In this document: positions 56,757 through 64,000 of the stretch, one piece after another
Layout: every line of letters starts with the position of its first letter
Numbering within the stretch: the stretch's first letter is position 1
From: Sphingopyxis sp. 113P3
Lineage (GTDB): Bacteria; Pseudomonadota; Alphaproteobacteria; Sphingomonadales; Sphingomonadaceae
DNA length: 64,000 nucleotides
Reading direction: 5' to 3'
Assembly: GCF_001278035.1 (NCBI RefSeq)
Contig: NZ_CP009452.1
Coordinates: 2,327,501 to 2,391,500 of the forward strand
Position numbers and translations under genes: made by a program
Notes under the pieces: model-generated
Database searches by the model: none
Seen by the model: the letters and a program-made list of their open reading frames with translations, nothing else
What the model was told of the DNA's origin: nothing

Positions 56757-57807
56757 CCGCCAGCAACCCCACAGAAAGCGCGTAAAAGTTAGAACAATTA
56801 TAGTCGAGTATCGCACGATAATTGCCCGTCAGCAAATAGGCGGTGTTTCCGGGTCCGTCGGGTTCGAGCAGAGTTGCCTGGATCTGTCCATCGGGCCAGC
56901 TCCCGCCGACTGGCTGAAATCCGTCGGCGCGCCACTCGGCCATGCTGCGCCAGCGGCTGTAGCGCGCAAAGACACGCGGGCAGCGCGTCGGTTGGAGACG
57001 GGTCGCGTTGCGCGTCCGATCGTATCCGGCGGGGACGCGGACAGCGATGCCCCAGGGCTGGCCGGCGCGCCAGCCGGCGCGGCGAAGATAGGCGCCAATC
57101 GATTCAATGGCGTCGGCCTCGCTCGACCATATGCGCGCGACCCCATCGCCATCCCCATCCTCGGCCACTTGCAGGTACACCGAAGGAAGGAACTGCGGGT
57201 AGCCGAAGGCCCCTGCCCAGCTTCCTTTCAGCACCTCGCGCGGCACGCCCCTTTCCACCATCTCGAGCGTCGCGAGGAATTCGGGTTCGAAGAGACTGCG
57301 GCGGCGCCCCTCGTAGGCCAGCGTCGCGAGCGCCTCGGGCAGATCGAAATTTCCGGTCACTGCGCCGTACGCGGTCTCATGGCCGAAGATAGCGATCATG
57401 ATGCTCGTCGGCACGCCGGTGCGCTGCTCGATCCGCGACAAGAGCGGCAAAAGCCGGTCGTGTACACGGCGACCCCCGTTAATCCGCGCAGCGTCGACAT
57501 GTTTCGCCTTATATGGAGCGAACGCCGGGATCGGCGTGTTGGGGGTTGGCGGTGCGCCCAGATTGTCGCGATCGAGCGCGACGACCCGCGCATTGTAACG
57601 CAGCCCTCTGGTCACCCTGTCGAAGGTCGCCCGCGACACCCCCCGGGCCTCGGCCTTTGGCCAGAGCGACTGGATATAGGCATCAAAGCCCGTATCACCG
57701 CTGCCCTGGGCCTGCAGCGGCGCCGAGGCGGTGAGCATCCATGCGGAGAGCAGAACCCCCACCATATGGACAAGCCGCCCGATTCTGAAACTGGTGCTGT
57801 GCGTCAT
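56740..57807 (-). CDS. mltB: Lytic murein transglycosylase (MltB/SltB family)
   Basis: Cleaves peptidoglycan with 1,6-anhydro product. It has 355 residues from ATG 57807, preceded by a strong purine-rich site (AAGGGGGTGGG). The leader MVGVLLSAWMLTASAPLQAQ is a signal peptide. The family domain shows FDAYIQSLWPKAEARGVS, catalytic glutamate in AIFGHETAYGAVTGNFDLP, and the C-terminal NYRAILDYNCSNFYALSVGLLADEI. It is the first gene of the mltB-rlpA-dac-tmk-holB chain. Confidence 0.93.
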   Translation of the reverse strand: MTHSTSFRIGRLVHMVGVLLSAWMLTASAPLQAQGSGDTGFDAYIQSLWPKAEARGVSRATFDRVTRGLRYNARVVALDRDNLGAPPTPNTPIPAFAPYKAKHVDAARINGGRRVHDRLLPLLSRIEQRTGVPTSIMIAIFGHETAYGAVTGNFDLPEALATLAYEGRRRSLFEPEFLATLEMVERGVPREVLKGSWAGAFGYPQFLPSVYLQVAEDGDGDGVARIWSSEADAIESIGAYLRRAGWRAGQPWGIAVRVPAGYDRTRNATRLQPTRCPRVFARYSRWRSMAEWRADGFQPVGGSWPDGQIQATLLEPDGPGNTAYLLTGNYRAILDYNCSNFYALSVGLLADEIDR

Positions 57808-57939
57808 ATCCCACCCCCTTAAAGCCACATGTCGCAAGGCTCCAAGCAAAGAGTGACACAGCTGACCGCAGCTTGGCTATCCCGGCCGACGATAGGCCGA
57901 CTCAATTGCGCGCCCGATGGAAAGAGATCCGCTTTGGAC

Positions 57940-57967
57940 TTGCCGCGACGCGGGCGAACGCTATTGG
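57940..57967 (+). promoter_or_regulatory. Candidate promoter of tRNA-Ser
   Basis: TTGCCG (57940-57945) and TATTGG (57962-57967) are spaced 16 bases apart, with the tRNA 5' end 11 bases further. The rest of the mltB-tRNA gap (57808-57939) shows no gene. Confidence 0.4.
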
Positions 57968-57977
57968 GGGCACCGTA

Positions 57978-58067
57978 GGACAGGTGGCCGAGTGGTTTAA
58001 GGCAGCGGTCTTGAAAACCGCCGTGGGTGCAAGCTCACCGTGGGTTCGAATCCCACCCTGTCCGCCA
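57978..58067 (+). tRNA. tRNA-Ser (anticodon UGA)
   Basis: A 90-base class II tRNA. Acceptor GGACAGG (57978-57984) pairs with CCTGTCC (58057-58063), then discriminator G and encoded CCA (58065-58067). The anticodon stem GCGGT/ACCGC closes loop CTTGAAA, giving anticodon TGA at 58012-58014 (reads UCA). The long variable arm and T-loop GGTTCGAATCC are those of serine tRNA. IS material begins about ten bases after the CCA. Confidence 0.97.
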
Positions 58068-58077
58068 TTATCTTGTA

Positions 58078-58120
58078 TGTCCAGCCCGGACACATGGGTA
58101 ACGTTTCGTACCGGAGACAT
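58078..58120 (-). repeat. Probable IS481-type terminal remnant
   Basis: Starts with the palindrome TGTCC-agccc-GGACA (58078-58092). It continues into the ACATGGGTAACGTTTCG stretch that resembles the 3' terminal sequence of IS481-family elements, as I remember them. It ends exactly where the ISL3 element begins. It may be the displaced end of the IS481 copy whose main 3' part lies at 60752-61383. Confidence 0.35.
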
Positions 58121-59425
58121 GGCTCTTCCCCGTGAACGGGGGATGAGGGTGGATCAGACCCGATTGATGACGCCATTCCAACCGCAAAGAGCGAGCACGC
58201 GCAAGCGGTAGTTGTGAAAGTTGCGGAAGCCGAACGCGCGGCGCGAGATCATCTCCATCTTTGTGTGAAAGCCCTCGGTGATTCCATTGTTCCTGGAAAA
58301 GCGCCACATGCGGGCGACGGGCTCGAGCCAGCTGGTCAGGGTATCGGCGAGGGACTTGAGGGGGCTGGCGGCGAACTGATCGATCAGCCTGAGCAGGTCG
58401 GGGATAAGCTGGCTGGCCTTTTTGGCATTGAGGGATTTTTGCGTCAGCAGGAGGGCCATGTCCTGCTTGGCAGTGTAGAGGGCTTCGAGCACCGGATTGG
58501 CTTTCAGGTAGACGGCCAGCCTTTTGCGCTGTTCTTCGCTTAGCTTCCATCGATGGCGCCGCATCAAACTGAGCAGCCCGCGATTCTTTCGGCCCTCGGG
58601 ATCGAAGCGCTTCCATCCTTCGAGGAAATGCTGGTTGAGCAGCCGAATGACATGGAAGCGATCGGCGACGATCTTCGCGTTCGGAAAATATTTGCGGGCG
58701 ATTGCGCGATAGGTTTCCGACAGGTCCATCACGATGACCTTGACCTTGTCGCGCCCTGGCAACCTTCGCAAATAGCTTCGTAAACTGTCTTCCGAGCGTC
58801 CCGGGACGACATCGTAGACCTTGTGATTCTTCAGATCGACAAATGTCGTCGCATAGCCTCTCTTGCGCGAGAAAAAATGCTCGTCGATCCCCAGGACCTG
58901 CGGGCAGGGCCGACCGGACAGCTCCGAGACGCGCTGTTCGATGAAATGATGATACCAGCGCTCGATGGTTGCACTGCCGATCGCATGGGTGCTCGTCAAC
59001 TGGCTTTGGCTGATGCCTCCGTGGTGACCGTCGAAGACCTCAAGACGGTACGTCTCCGTCGCGCGATAGCGCGGACGGATGCCCGAAAAGCGATGACGGA
59101 AATAGCGGCCGCAACCGGCACAATGATATTTGGGCACCGCAAGGTGCACGATCAGGATCTGGTTGCCTTGACGCGTGTGCTTGAGCTCGCGCTCATAAGT
59201 CGCCTTGATCCGCAGCCCCCCGTGGCCGCAATAAAGGCAAACAGGCCGCTTCGTTGGCCGCGCCCACACACGAATGTCGCGTCGCCGCTCGACACGGACA
59301 ATCTCAACATCCGACAGCCCTAATATGCCGTCGATTCCCTGATCAGCCTTCTTCTTCATCAGACTTGTCCTTCCTATGACAAGTCTAACCCAATTTCCCT
59401 CATCCCCCGTTCACGAGGAAGAGCC
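58121..59425 (-). mobile_element. ISL3-family insertion sequence, structurally complete
   Basis: A 1305-bp element bounded by inverted repeats. The left repeat is 58121-58149 and the right repeat, on the opposite strand, is 59397-59425. They match at 28 of 29 bases, beginning GGCTCTTCC. One transposase gene lies inside. ISL3 elements normally make 8-bp target duplications, but the flanks GGAGACAT (left) and GCAGGGTC (right) do not match. So one side was probably rearranged or deleted after insertion. Confidence 0.88.
58154..59359 (-). CDS. ISL3-family transposase
   Basis: DDE transposase of 401 residues. An N-terminal zinc-ribbon (CLYCGHGGLRIKA, CAGCGRYFRHRF) is followed by an HTH and the catalytic core (VLGIDEHFFSRKRGYATTFVDL, KVIVMDLSETYRAIARKYFPNAKIVADRFHVIRLL). 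The conserved C-terminus is NNGITEGFHTKMEMISRRAFGFRNFHNYRLRVLALCG. The frame is intact, so the element may be active. Confidence 0.93.
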   Translation of the reverse strand: MKKKADQGIDGILGLSDVEIVRVERRRDIRVWARPTKRPVCLYCGHGGLRIKATYERELKHTRQGNQILIVHLAVPKYHCAGCGRYFRHRFSGIRPRYRATETYRLEVFDGHHGGISQSQLTSTHAIGSATIERWYHHFIEQRVSELSGRPCPQVLGIDEHFFSRKRGYATTFVDLKNHKVYDVVPGRSEDSLRSYLRRLPGRDKVKVIVMDLSETYRAIARKYFPNAKIVADRFHVIRLLNQHFLEGWKRFDPEGRKNRGLLSLMRRHRWKLSEEQRKRLAVYLKANPVLEALYTAKQDMALLLTQKSLNAKKASQLIPDLLRLIDQFAASPLKSLADTLTSWLEPVARMWRFSRNNGITEGFHTKMEMISRRAFGFRNFHNYRLRVLALCGWNGVINRV

Positions 59426-59606
59426 GCAGGGTCGTCTTCGCGGTCGACATGAGTCGCCGCATGATGGAGCTTCGCGGGGTGAGCCTTCCAATGTTACACG
59501 CGCACTCGGCTGATCCAGCGGTGCATCCCATGTCTCGGAATGGCTCTGCCCACGCCCCGGCAGGGAGGCGCCCAGGCGACCCAAGGAGCGAGCGCCCGGG
59601 ACGACT

Positions 59607-60632
59607 TTACTGCGCGGCTGGTGCACTCCTTTCGAAAAGCGTTCCTGACTTGAGCATCGCATGCATGGTGACGGCGAGCTTGCGCGCCAGTGCGACGGCG
59701 GCTCGCTTGAAGCCGATCCGTTCCTTGAGCTGAAGTCCCCAAGTTCGCAGCCGGTTGTCGGCGGTGCTTCGCGTCAGCATCACGGTTGCCGCCTCATAGA
59801 GCAGCCCGCGCACATAGCTGTCGCCCCGCCGCGAGATGTGCCCGTCATAGTCGACCTCGCCCGACTGGTAGCGCCGCGTCGTCAGCCCCAGCCAGGCGCC
59901 GACGGATCGTGATTTCCTGAAGTTCCCGGGGTCCTCGATCGCCGTGGCAAACGCCGTCGCAGTCACGGCGCCCACCCCTGGAATCGACATCAGTATCTGG
60001 CACGCCTCGCTCTTGCGCGCGGCCGTGACGAGCTGCTCGCCCAGCTCTGCTGCGCGCTGGCGGGCCGCACGCCAGACCTCGAGCAGCGGCCGCACGATCG
60101 ACGCTACCTCCTGTTGATCGATGAGACGCTCCTGGACATGTCTCTCGAACCGGCTGCCCTTGCCGGCTGGGACAACGAGACCGAAGGTCTTCATCAGCCC
60201 GCGGATCTGGTTGGAGAGTTCGGTCGTGATCCTGAGCAGTCGCATGCGCGCGGCGATCAGCGTCCGCGTTTGCATACTGTCAAAGCCCTTTACGCGCACT
60301 TCGCGGAAGAAGCCCACTTCGGCGAGCTGCGCCAGGCCATCGGCGTCGTTGGCGTCGGTCTTGTTGGCTGCCATATCCAGTGCCGCTTTGGCATGACGCG
60401 CATCGACGCAGATCGCCGGCAGACCCTCCTGCCTCAGCGCATGATAGAACCACACCGACAAAGGTCCGGTCTCGAACACGACCCGCTTTGCGCCAGGCGC
60501 ATGCTTGCGGATCAACTCGGCGATCAGCTTCGGGTCTGAAGGGCACTTTCCGCGCCAGATCCGCTCCCCCGCCCGGCGAATGGAAACGGCAGTGTCTTTC
60601 ATCGAAACGTCAAGGCCAATATACTCGTCCAT
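59607..60632 (-). CDS. IS110-family transposase (DEDD + serine)
   Basis: Recombinase of 341 residues. The RuvC-like domain shows YIGLDVSMKD (first Asp), VVFETGPLS (Glu) and KTDANDADGLAQLA (two Asp). The C-terminal Tnp20 domain shows LMSIPGVGAVTATAF, SRSVGAWLGLTTRRYQSGE and the serine region GDSYVRGLLYEAA. The frame is intact. ATG 60632 lies just after GGAGAACAGCC, part of a hairpin arm. Confidence 0.92.
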   Translation of the reverse strand: MDEYIGLDVSMKDTAVSIRRAGERIWRGKCPSDPKLIAELIRKHAPGAKRVVFETGPLSVWFYHALRQEGLPAICVDARHAKAALDMAANKTDANDADGLAQLAEVGFFREVRVKGFDSMQTRTLIAARMRLLRITTELSNQIRGLMKTFGLVVPAGKGSRFERHVQERLIDQQEVASIVRPLLEVWRAARQRAAELGEQLVTAARKSEACQILMSIPGVGAVTATAFATAIEDPGNFRKSRSVGAWLGLTTRRYQSGEVDYDGHISRRGDSYVRGLLYEAATVMLTRSTADNRLRTWGLQLKERIGFKRAAVALARKLAVTMHAMLKSGTLFERSAPAAQ

Positions 60633-60704
60633 GGCTGTTCTCCGTTGATGTTGGGCCCGGCGTCTGATCGTGAGCCCGTACTTCCATCATACTGGGGAAC
60701 AGCC
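60633..60704 (-). promoter_or_regulatory. Inverted repeat covering the IS110 transposase ribosome site
   Basis: GGCTGTTCTCC (60633-60643) and GGGGAACAGCC (60694-60704) pair over an 8-bp core (GGCTGTTC/GAACAGCC) plus more beyond a mismatch. On the mRNA strand, the arm next to the ATG contains the GGAGA ribosome site. Folding would sequester it, or alternatively the loop is part of the element's non-coding RNA. Confidence 0.5.
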
Positions 60705-60751
60705 ACTCCTGGCATCACCGCGCGAACCACTAAACCCGCAATTACACCATG

Positions 60752-61378
60752 TTACAACCTCGCGCCGAACGGGTTGTCGAGGGTTTGCAGGGTTTTCTGC
60801 TCCAAGTCGATATATCCCAAGTCGTAATGCATGAAGCTGACGAGCCAGATGCCCTCGTCGATTTCCTTGATGCCGAGGCGCTGTCCGGCGAGGACGGTCG
60901 ATATGTTGATCTTCTTTCTGGGCATGCAGATGCGTCCACAGGATGTGACGATGACATCCTTGTCGTGGAGCGGATAGGTGAGCTCTGGAAGGCCGTGATA
61001 ATCGCGCGCTGAGGGCTGATAGGTATCGGCTGGGACCTTCATTCCGAGCGCCTCGTGCGGTCGCTCTTTGTTGAACTCAGCGGTGAAGGCGTCGAACTTC
61101 GCCTGCTGCTGGAGGAAGTTGGCTCCTGCCGGTCTGGTTGCCTCCTTTTTCAACGTCAGGTGCATTCGCTCATGACGGCCATTTTGCTGTGGCCGCCCCG
61201 GCTTGATGCGTTCGATCTCTATACCGAGCCTGAGCCACCAGACGGCGAGTCTGGAGAGGTTGTAGAGCCCGTTGGGGCTGGCGAAGGGCACGCCATTGTC
61301 GGAGCGGATGGCGCCGGGCAGGCCGCGCTCCCTGAACAGCTGCTCGAAGGCCGGAAAGGCCAGGTTGCTGCGCGACAA
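60752..61378 (-). pseudogene. IS481-family transposase, 5' part lost
   Basis: A 208-residue open frame with no ATG start. It begins inside the DDE domain (LAFPAFEQLFRERGLPGAIR, SDNGVPFASPNGLYNLSRLA, NGRHERMHLTLKKEAT), which is conserved in IS481 integrase-like transposases, and ends in the C-terminal region to GARL. The N-terminal half is absent because the second ISL3 element begins at 61383/61384, five bases after the open frame. The other half may lie beyond the window on the far side of that ISL3 copy. Confidence 0.85.
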
Positions 61379-61720
61379 TCAAGGGCTCATCCGCAAATTT
61401 GGTGCAGCCTGGCCGACGAGGCCTTTGGAAGCCTGATCGATGATCAGTCAGGCGGCGAGCAGAACTCGCTGCCGGAGGAGCTGGTAGTCAGCGCGTCCGT
61501 ACATCTGTCGCTTTATGGCTTTGACCCGGTTGATCTGACCTTCGACCGGACTCGTTGTCCAGCGGGTCGTAATCGCGCCCTTCACGGCATCGATGTCGCG
61601 CGCGATGCCGGCCGCAAAGCTGGCGACTTCACTGTCTGCAGCCTGTTCGAGCCATCTATCGAGCCTGGTCACGTCGTTGCCATCGAGCTGATCTTCCCCC
61701 GTTTCGGCGGACACACTGGG

Positions 61721-62584
61721 TTATCCGGTCATGATCTGCTCGGCTTGCTCGGGGGTTAGATACCCGAGGGCCGAGTGCATGCGGTGCCGGTTGTAGTAGC
61801 CTTCGATGTATCCGAACAGGGCCTGCCGCGCTTCGGCCTGCGTCGCCCATCGGCACTGATGGACAAGTTCGACCTTGAGGGTGTGGAAGAAGCTTTCCAT
61901 TGGGGCATTATCGTAACAATTGCCCGTGCGGCTCATCGAGGGCGTCGCACCGATCACGGCCAAGTGATCGACATAGGCGCCCGCTGCGTATTGCGATCCG
62001 CGATCCGAGTGACAGATAAGACCGCGGTCGGGCCTCTGCCGCTGGGCAGCCATCATCATGGCCGCCAAGGGCAACTCGGTCCGCATGTGATCGCGCATTG
62101 CCCATCCAACGATCTTGCGGGTTGCAAGGTCGAGCACCGCGGCCAGATACAACCACCCTTCGCCGGTCGCGATATAGGTGATGTCGGCGAGCCAGATCCG
62201 GTTCGGCGCGGTTGCCACGAAGTTCTGAGCCAGCAGATTCGGAGCGATCGGCAAATAGTGACGGCTGTCGGTGGTGCACGGCCGGAACCGGCGCCCAGCC
62301 AGTGCCCGGATACGGTGCCGACGCATCAGGCGCTCGACGCGGCCGCGGCTGCATCGATGACCTTCCGCCCGGAGGGCGGCATGCATTCTGGGCGATCCGT
62401 ATCGCCCTTGATGCCGCGCCTGGAGCCGGCGCACGTCGTGCAGCAATGCCAAGTTCGCCGTGGTCCGCGCGCTCGGTGCACGGACGCACCAGTCGTAATA
62501 GCCGCTCCGCGACACGCCGAGCATGCGGCACATGACGTTCACCGGCCAGGTGGACGCATGCTGCTCGATAAAGGAGAACTTCAT
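61721..62584 (-). CDS. IS3-family transposase OrfB (integrase core)
   Basis: It has 287 residues. It contains an HTH_21 region (MCRMLGVSRSGYYDWCVRAP) and an rve integrase core with DDE residues: WLADITYI, CHSDRGSQYAAGAYVDHL, and the Glu in NAPMESFFHTLKVELVH. The ATG overlaps the orfA stop (ATGA). The same frame is open back through the A-run in orfA, so a -1 shift makes a fused OrfAB transposase without a stop. Confidence 0.93.
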   Translation of the reverse strand: MKFSFIEQHASTWPVNVMCRMLGVSRSGYYDWCVRAPSARTTANLALLHDVRRLQARHQGRYGSPRMHAALRAEGHRCSRGRVERLMRRHRIRALAGRRFRPCTTDSRHYLPIAPNLLAQNFVATAPNRIWLADITYIATGEGWLYLAAVLDLATRKIVGWAMRDHMRTELPLAAMMMAAQRQRPDRGLICHSDRGSQYAAGAYVDHLAVIGATPSMSRTGNCYDNAPMESFFHTLKVELVHQCRWATQAEARQALFGYIEGYYNRHRMHSALGYLTPEQAEQIMTG

Positions 62585-62904
62585 CGCGGCATCTCCGCAA
62601 AGATACCGACCGCTTTTTTTAATATGTCGCGCTCCATTCGCGCCCGATCCAACTCGCGCCGCAAACGCGCGATCTCGGACGCTTGATCCGCTGGCGACCC
62701 GATCGCCGATACTGGCGGCTTCGCCGCCGGGCTTACGGGCATGTCGTTACTATCCTGCAACTTGCGCTGCCAACGACGCAGCATTGTTGGCATAATCCCA
62801 AGCTCAGCTGCCACTTCGGTCTGCATGCGACCGCTGGTCTCCCACAGCGCTACCGCCTCGCGCTTGAACTCATCCGTAAACCGACGTTTTGTCGTACTCG
62901 TCAT
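62581..62904 (-). CDS. IS3-family transposase OrfA
   Basis: It has 107 residues from ATG 62904, six bases after AGGAGG. HTH_8-type DNA-binding region (RRFTDEFKREAVALWETSGRMQTEVAAELGI) and a leucine-zipper-like coiled coil (ASEIARLRRELDRARMERDILKKA) are visible. It works with OrfB. Confidence 0.92.
   Translation of the reverse strand: MTSTTKRRFTDEFKREAVALWETSGRMQTEVAAELGIMPTMLRRWQRKLQDSNDMPVSPAAKPPVSAIGSPADQASEIARLRRELDRARMERDILKKAVGIFAEMPR
62614..62620 (-). promoter_or_regulatory. -1 frameshift slippery run of IS3 orfA/orfB
   Basis: Seven A on the coding strand, read in orfA as TTA AAA AAA G. Slipping back one base leads into AGC GGT CGG TAT and on into orfB with no stop. This is the standard IS3 frameshift arrangement. 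Confidence 0.75.
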
Positions 62905-64000
62905 CATACACCTCCTGGCTCCGCAGAGCCTATCATCGGTGTCCGTCAAATCGAGGGAAGATCAAGCAGCGCGATGAACTCTGCGGCGAGTCCGGCCACC
63001 GTGCAAAGCTCCGGTGCCTGCGCATAGAGATGATGGAGGAAAGCCCTGGCATCCGCATCGATCTGACCGGGATCCCGGCTCAGATACCAGGCACAGCGCC
63101 GGCGTGACGGGGCTTTCCAGCCGGTCCGCGTCGGCTGCTCCGCTGTTGTCTGTAGATTGTCGCGGGCCCGCCGTCGGGCGGCCCATCGGGCAATGCTATT
63201 CCGGCTCCCCCTGTAGCCGTGTTCCTTCAGATCCCGCCAGAGCTGTTGCCCGACCTGACATCCCGCCTGCCATCGGCTCTCGAGCCAGTCTTCATAAGGT
63301 GCGAGCAGATGCGAGGGTGAAGAAGGACGGATATGTTCGGGTTCACCGCCCGCGGCCAGCCACCGCTGAACCGTGCGCTGGCTGATGCCGGTCAGACCGG
63401 CGATGTGCGATACGGGATGGCCTTGCGCGCGAAGGCGGCAGATTTCTTCCCATCGCTCGCGACGCGCTGATTTTCGACCGGTTCGCAATCTGGCGAGACC
63501 GGGAGCGGCCGGTGGCAGGCGGGCCTGCGTTCCTGTCATGCTTTTCACCGCCGCCGACACGGCGCCACGATGGCGGCCCACAGCCTCGCGCAGTGCGTCC
63601 CCCAGTCCGCGGAGCAGATGCCAGCGATCAGCCACCTGAACAGCGTCTGGCGCCCCGCGCCTTGCTCCATCGGCATAAAGGCCGGCGCGATCGCGTGCGA
63701 CGACCTGAATCCCCGGATAGCGCCGGAGCCAGCCGGCCACGCTGTCCGCGTTGCGATCGGGAAGCAGATCCAGAACGCGATTGCGCTCCAGATCGCAGAT
63801 GATCGTTCCATAGCGCTGGCCGCGGCGCCATGCCCAATCATCGATGCCGACAATGGTCGGGGCGATAAAATCCGGCACAGGCGCCGACCGGATCATCCGC
63901 AGCAAGCTATCGCCGCTCACCGGCATCGCCAGCCGGTGCGCAAGACGGGACCCCGGCTCGCCGCCGGCGGCAAGGCCGATCGCCCGCTGGCTGTCGGCGA

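Larger units (their letters stand above)
59426..60745 (-). mobile_element. IS110-family insertion sequence (ends approximate)
   Basis: Holds one DEDD transposase gene with non-coding flanks: 181 bases downstream of the gene (59426-59606) and about 110 bases upstream (60633-60745). IS110 elements lack ordinary terminal inverted repeats, so I cannot fix the ends by eye. The left edge given is the neighbouring ISL3 boundary, and the right edge is just before the IS481 remnant. The family is known to encode a bridge (guide) RNA in its non-coding ends. Confidence 0.7.
61689..62964 (-). mobile_element. IS3-family insertion sequence, complete
   Basis: A 1276-bp element with 26-bp inverted repeats at 61689-61714 and 62939-62964, matching at 22 of 26 bases and both beginning TGATCTTCCC. 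It is flanked by AGC on both sides (61686-61688 and 62965-62967), a 3-bp target duplication typical of IS3. It carries orfA and orfB with a frameshift site. It sits inside the second ISL3 transposase gene. Confidence 0.9.
61384..64000 (-). mobile_element. Second ISL3-family element, interrupted, right end outside window
   Basis: The left terminus begins GGCTCATCCGCAAATTTGG, an ISL3-like end. It contains a transposase gene split by an IS3 element at 61689-62964 and runs off the window at 64000. It is inserted in the IS481 transposase gene. Confidence 0.8.
61448..64000 (-). pseudogene. ISL3-family transposase split by an IS3 insertion (5' end outside window)
   Basis: N-terminal side 62965-64000 has the DDE core (IVGIDDWAWRRGQRYGTIIC, DRAGLYADGARRGAPDAVQV, ADRWHLLRGLGDALREAV). 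The C-terminal side 61448-61688 has TTRWTTSPVEGQINRVKAIK and RQMYGRADYQLLRQRVLL. Removing the IS3 element and one AGC copy restores the frame exactly: EFIALL joins DGNDVTRLDRWLEQ. The apparent endings DLPSI and MSAETGEDQ come from the IS3 ends. The frame is open to base 64000. Confidence 0.9.

Noticed and set aside
58121-64000. Composite transposon or defence/resistance cargo between the IS elements
   Set aside because: No non-transposase gene lies between them; the two ISL3 elements have different transposases and ends, so they do not form a matched pair.
1-64000. CRISPR array or prophage
   Set aside because: No regularly spaced repeats and no phage structural or cas genes were seen on either strand.

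Overview
The window is high-GC alphaproteobacterial chromosome, most likely from a sphingomonad (Sphingopyxis or a close relative; genus is inference). Supporting signs are a tandem-domain Hfq, the dusB-ntrBC-ntrYX-hfq-hflX block, a RamB/PrpR-type propionate regulator and sphingomonad-like codon use. About 57.9 kb is dense housekeeping sequence with many ATGA/TGATG overlaps. The last 6 kb is a pile of insertion sequences next to a tRNA-Ser gene.

Layout: (1) 1-1.8 kb: end of glutathione reductase and an NAD-dependent reductase. (2) 1.9-12.9 kb: propionyl-CoA/methylmalonyl-CoA block. A divergent RamB-type regulator faces pccB, mce, methylmalonyl-CoA mutase, O-acetylhomoserine sulfhydrylase, a secreted protein, bioB, a LprI-like protein and pccA. 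Three TTTGCAA boxes lie in the divergent gap. (3) 13-18.7 kb, minus strand: lptD-surA-pdxA-rsmA. (4) 18.8-21.9 kb: pepA-holC, a lipoprotein and ndk with a strong terminator. (5) 21.9-26.3 kb, minus: purM, a purN-YjbR fusion, a possibly frameshifted unknown gene and cardiolipin synthase. (6) 26.4-32 kb: a DUF2066-like gene, hdaA, ppk1, ppx; then rnd on minus. (7) 33.3-37.5 kb: aspS, a hydrolase, ppk2 and a J-domain protein; then cinA-like and ispDF on minus. (8) 39.4-48.6 kb: dusB-ntrB-ntrC-ntrY-ntrX-hfq-hflX. (9) 48.6-57.8 kb, minus: mazG; MBL hydrolase and a 59-residue membrane protein; metG-tatD; holB-tmk-dac-rlpA-mltB in tight overlap. (10) 57.98 kb: tRNA-Ser(UGA). (11) 58.1-64 kb: complete ISL3 element, IS110 element, IS481 remnant, and a second ISL3 element split by an intact IS3 element with a 3-bp target duplication.

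How the genes work together: pccA/pccB with mce and the mutase convert propionyl-CoA to succinyl-CoA. bioB in the same run makes the biotin that PccA carries. The minus-strand envelope genes cover LPS assembly (lptD, surA) and peptidoglycan remodelling (dac, rlpA, mltB). ppk1, ppx and ppk2 handle polyphosphate. ntrBC/ntrYX with Hfq form a nitrogen/redox and post-transcriptional control block.

I found no CRISPR array, defence island, prophage or biosynthetic cluster. The most unusual items are the double-Sm Hfq, the PurN-YjbR fusion, a canonical -1 slippery heptamer at an apparent frame switch in an unknown gene, the RamB-like operator array, the IS110 non-coding flanks (possible guide RNA) and the nested IS region, whose reading frame can be reconstructed exactly.
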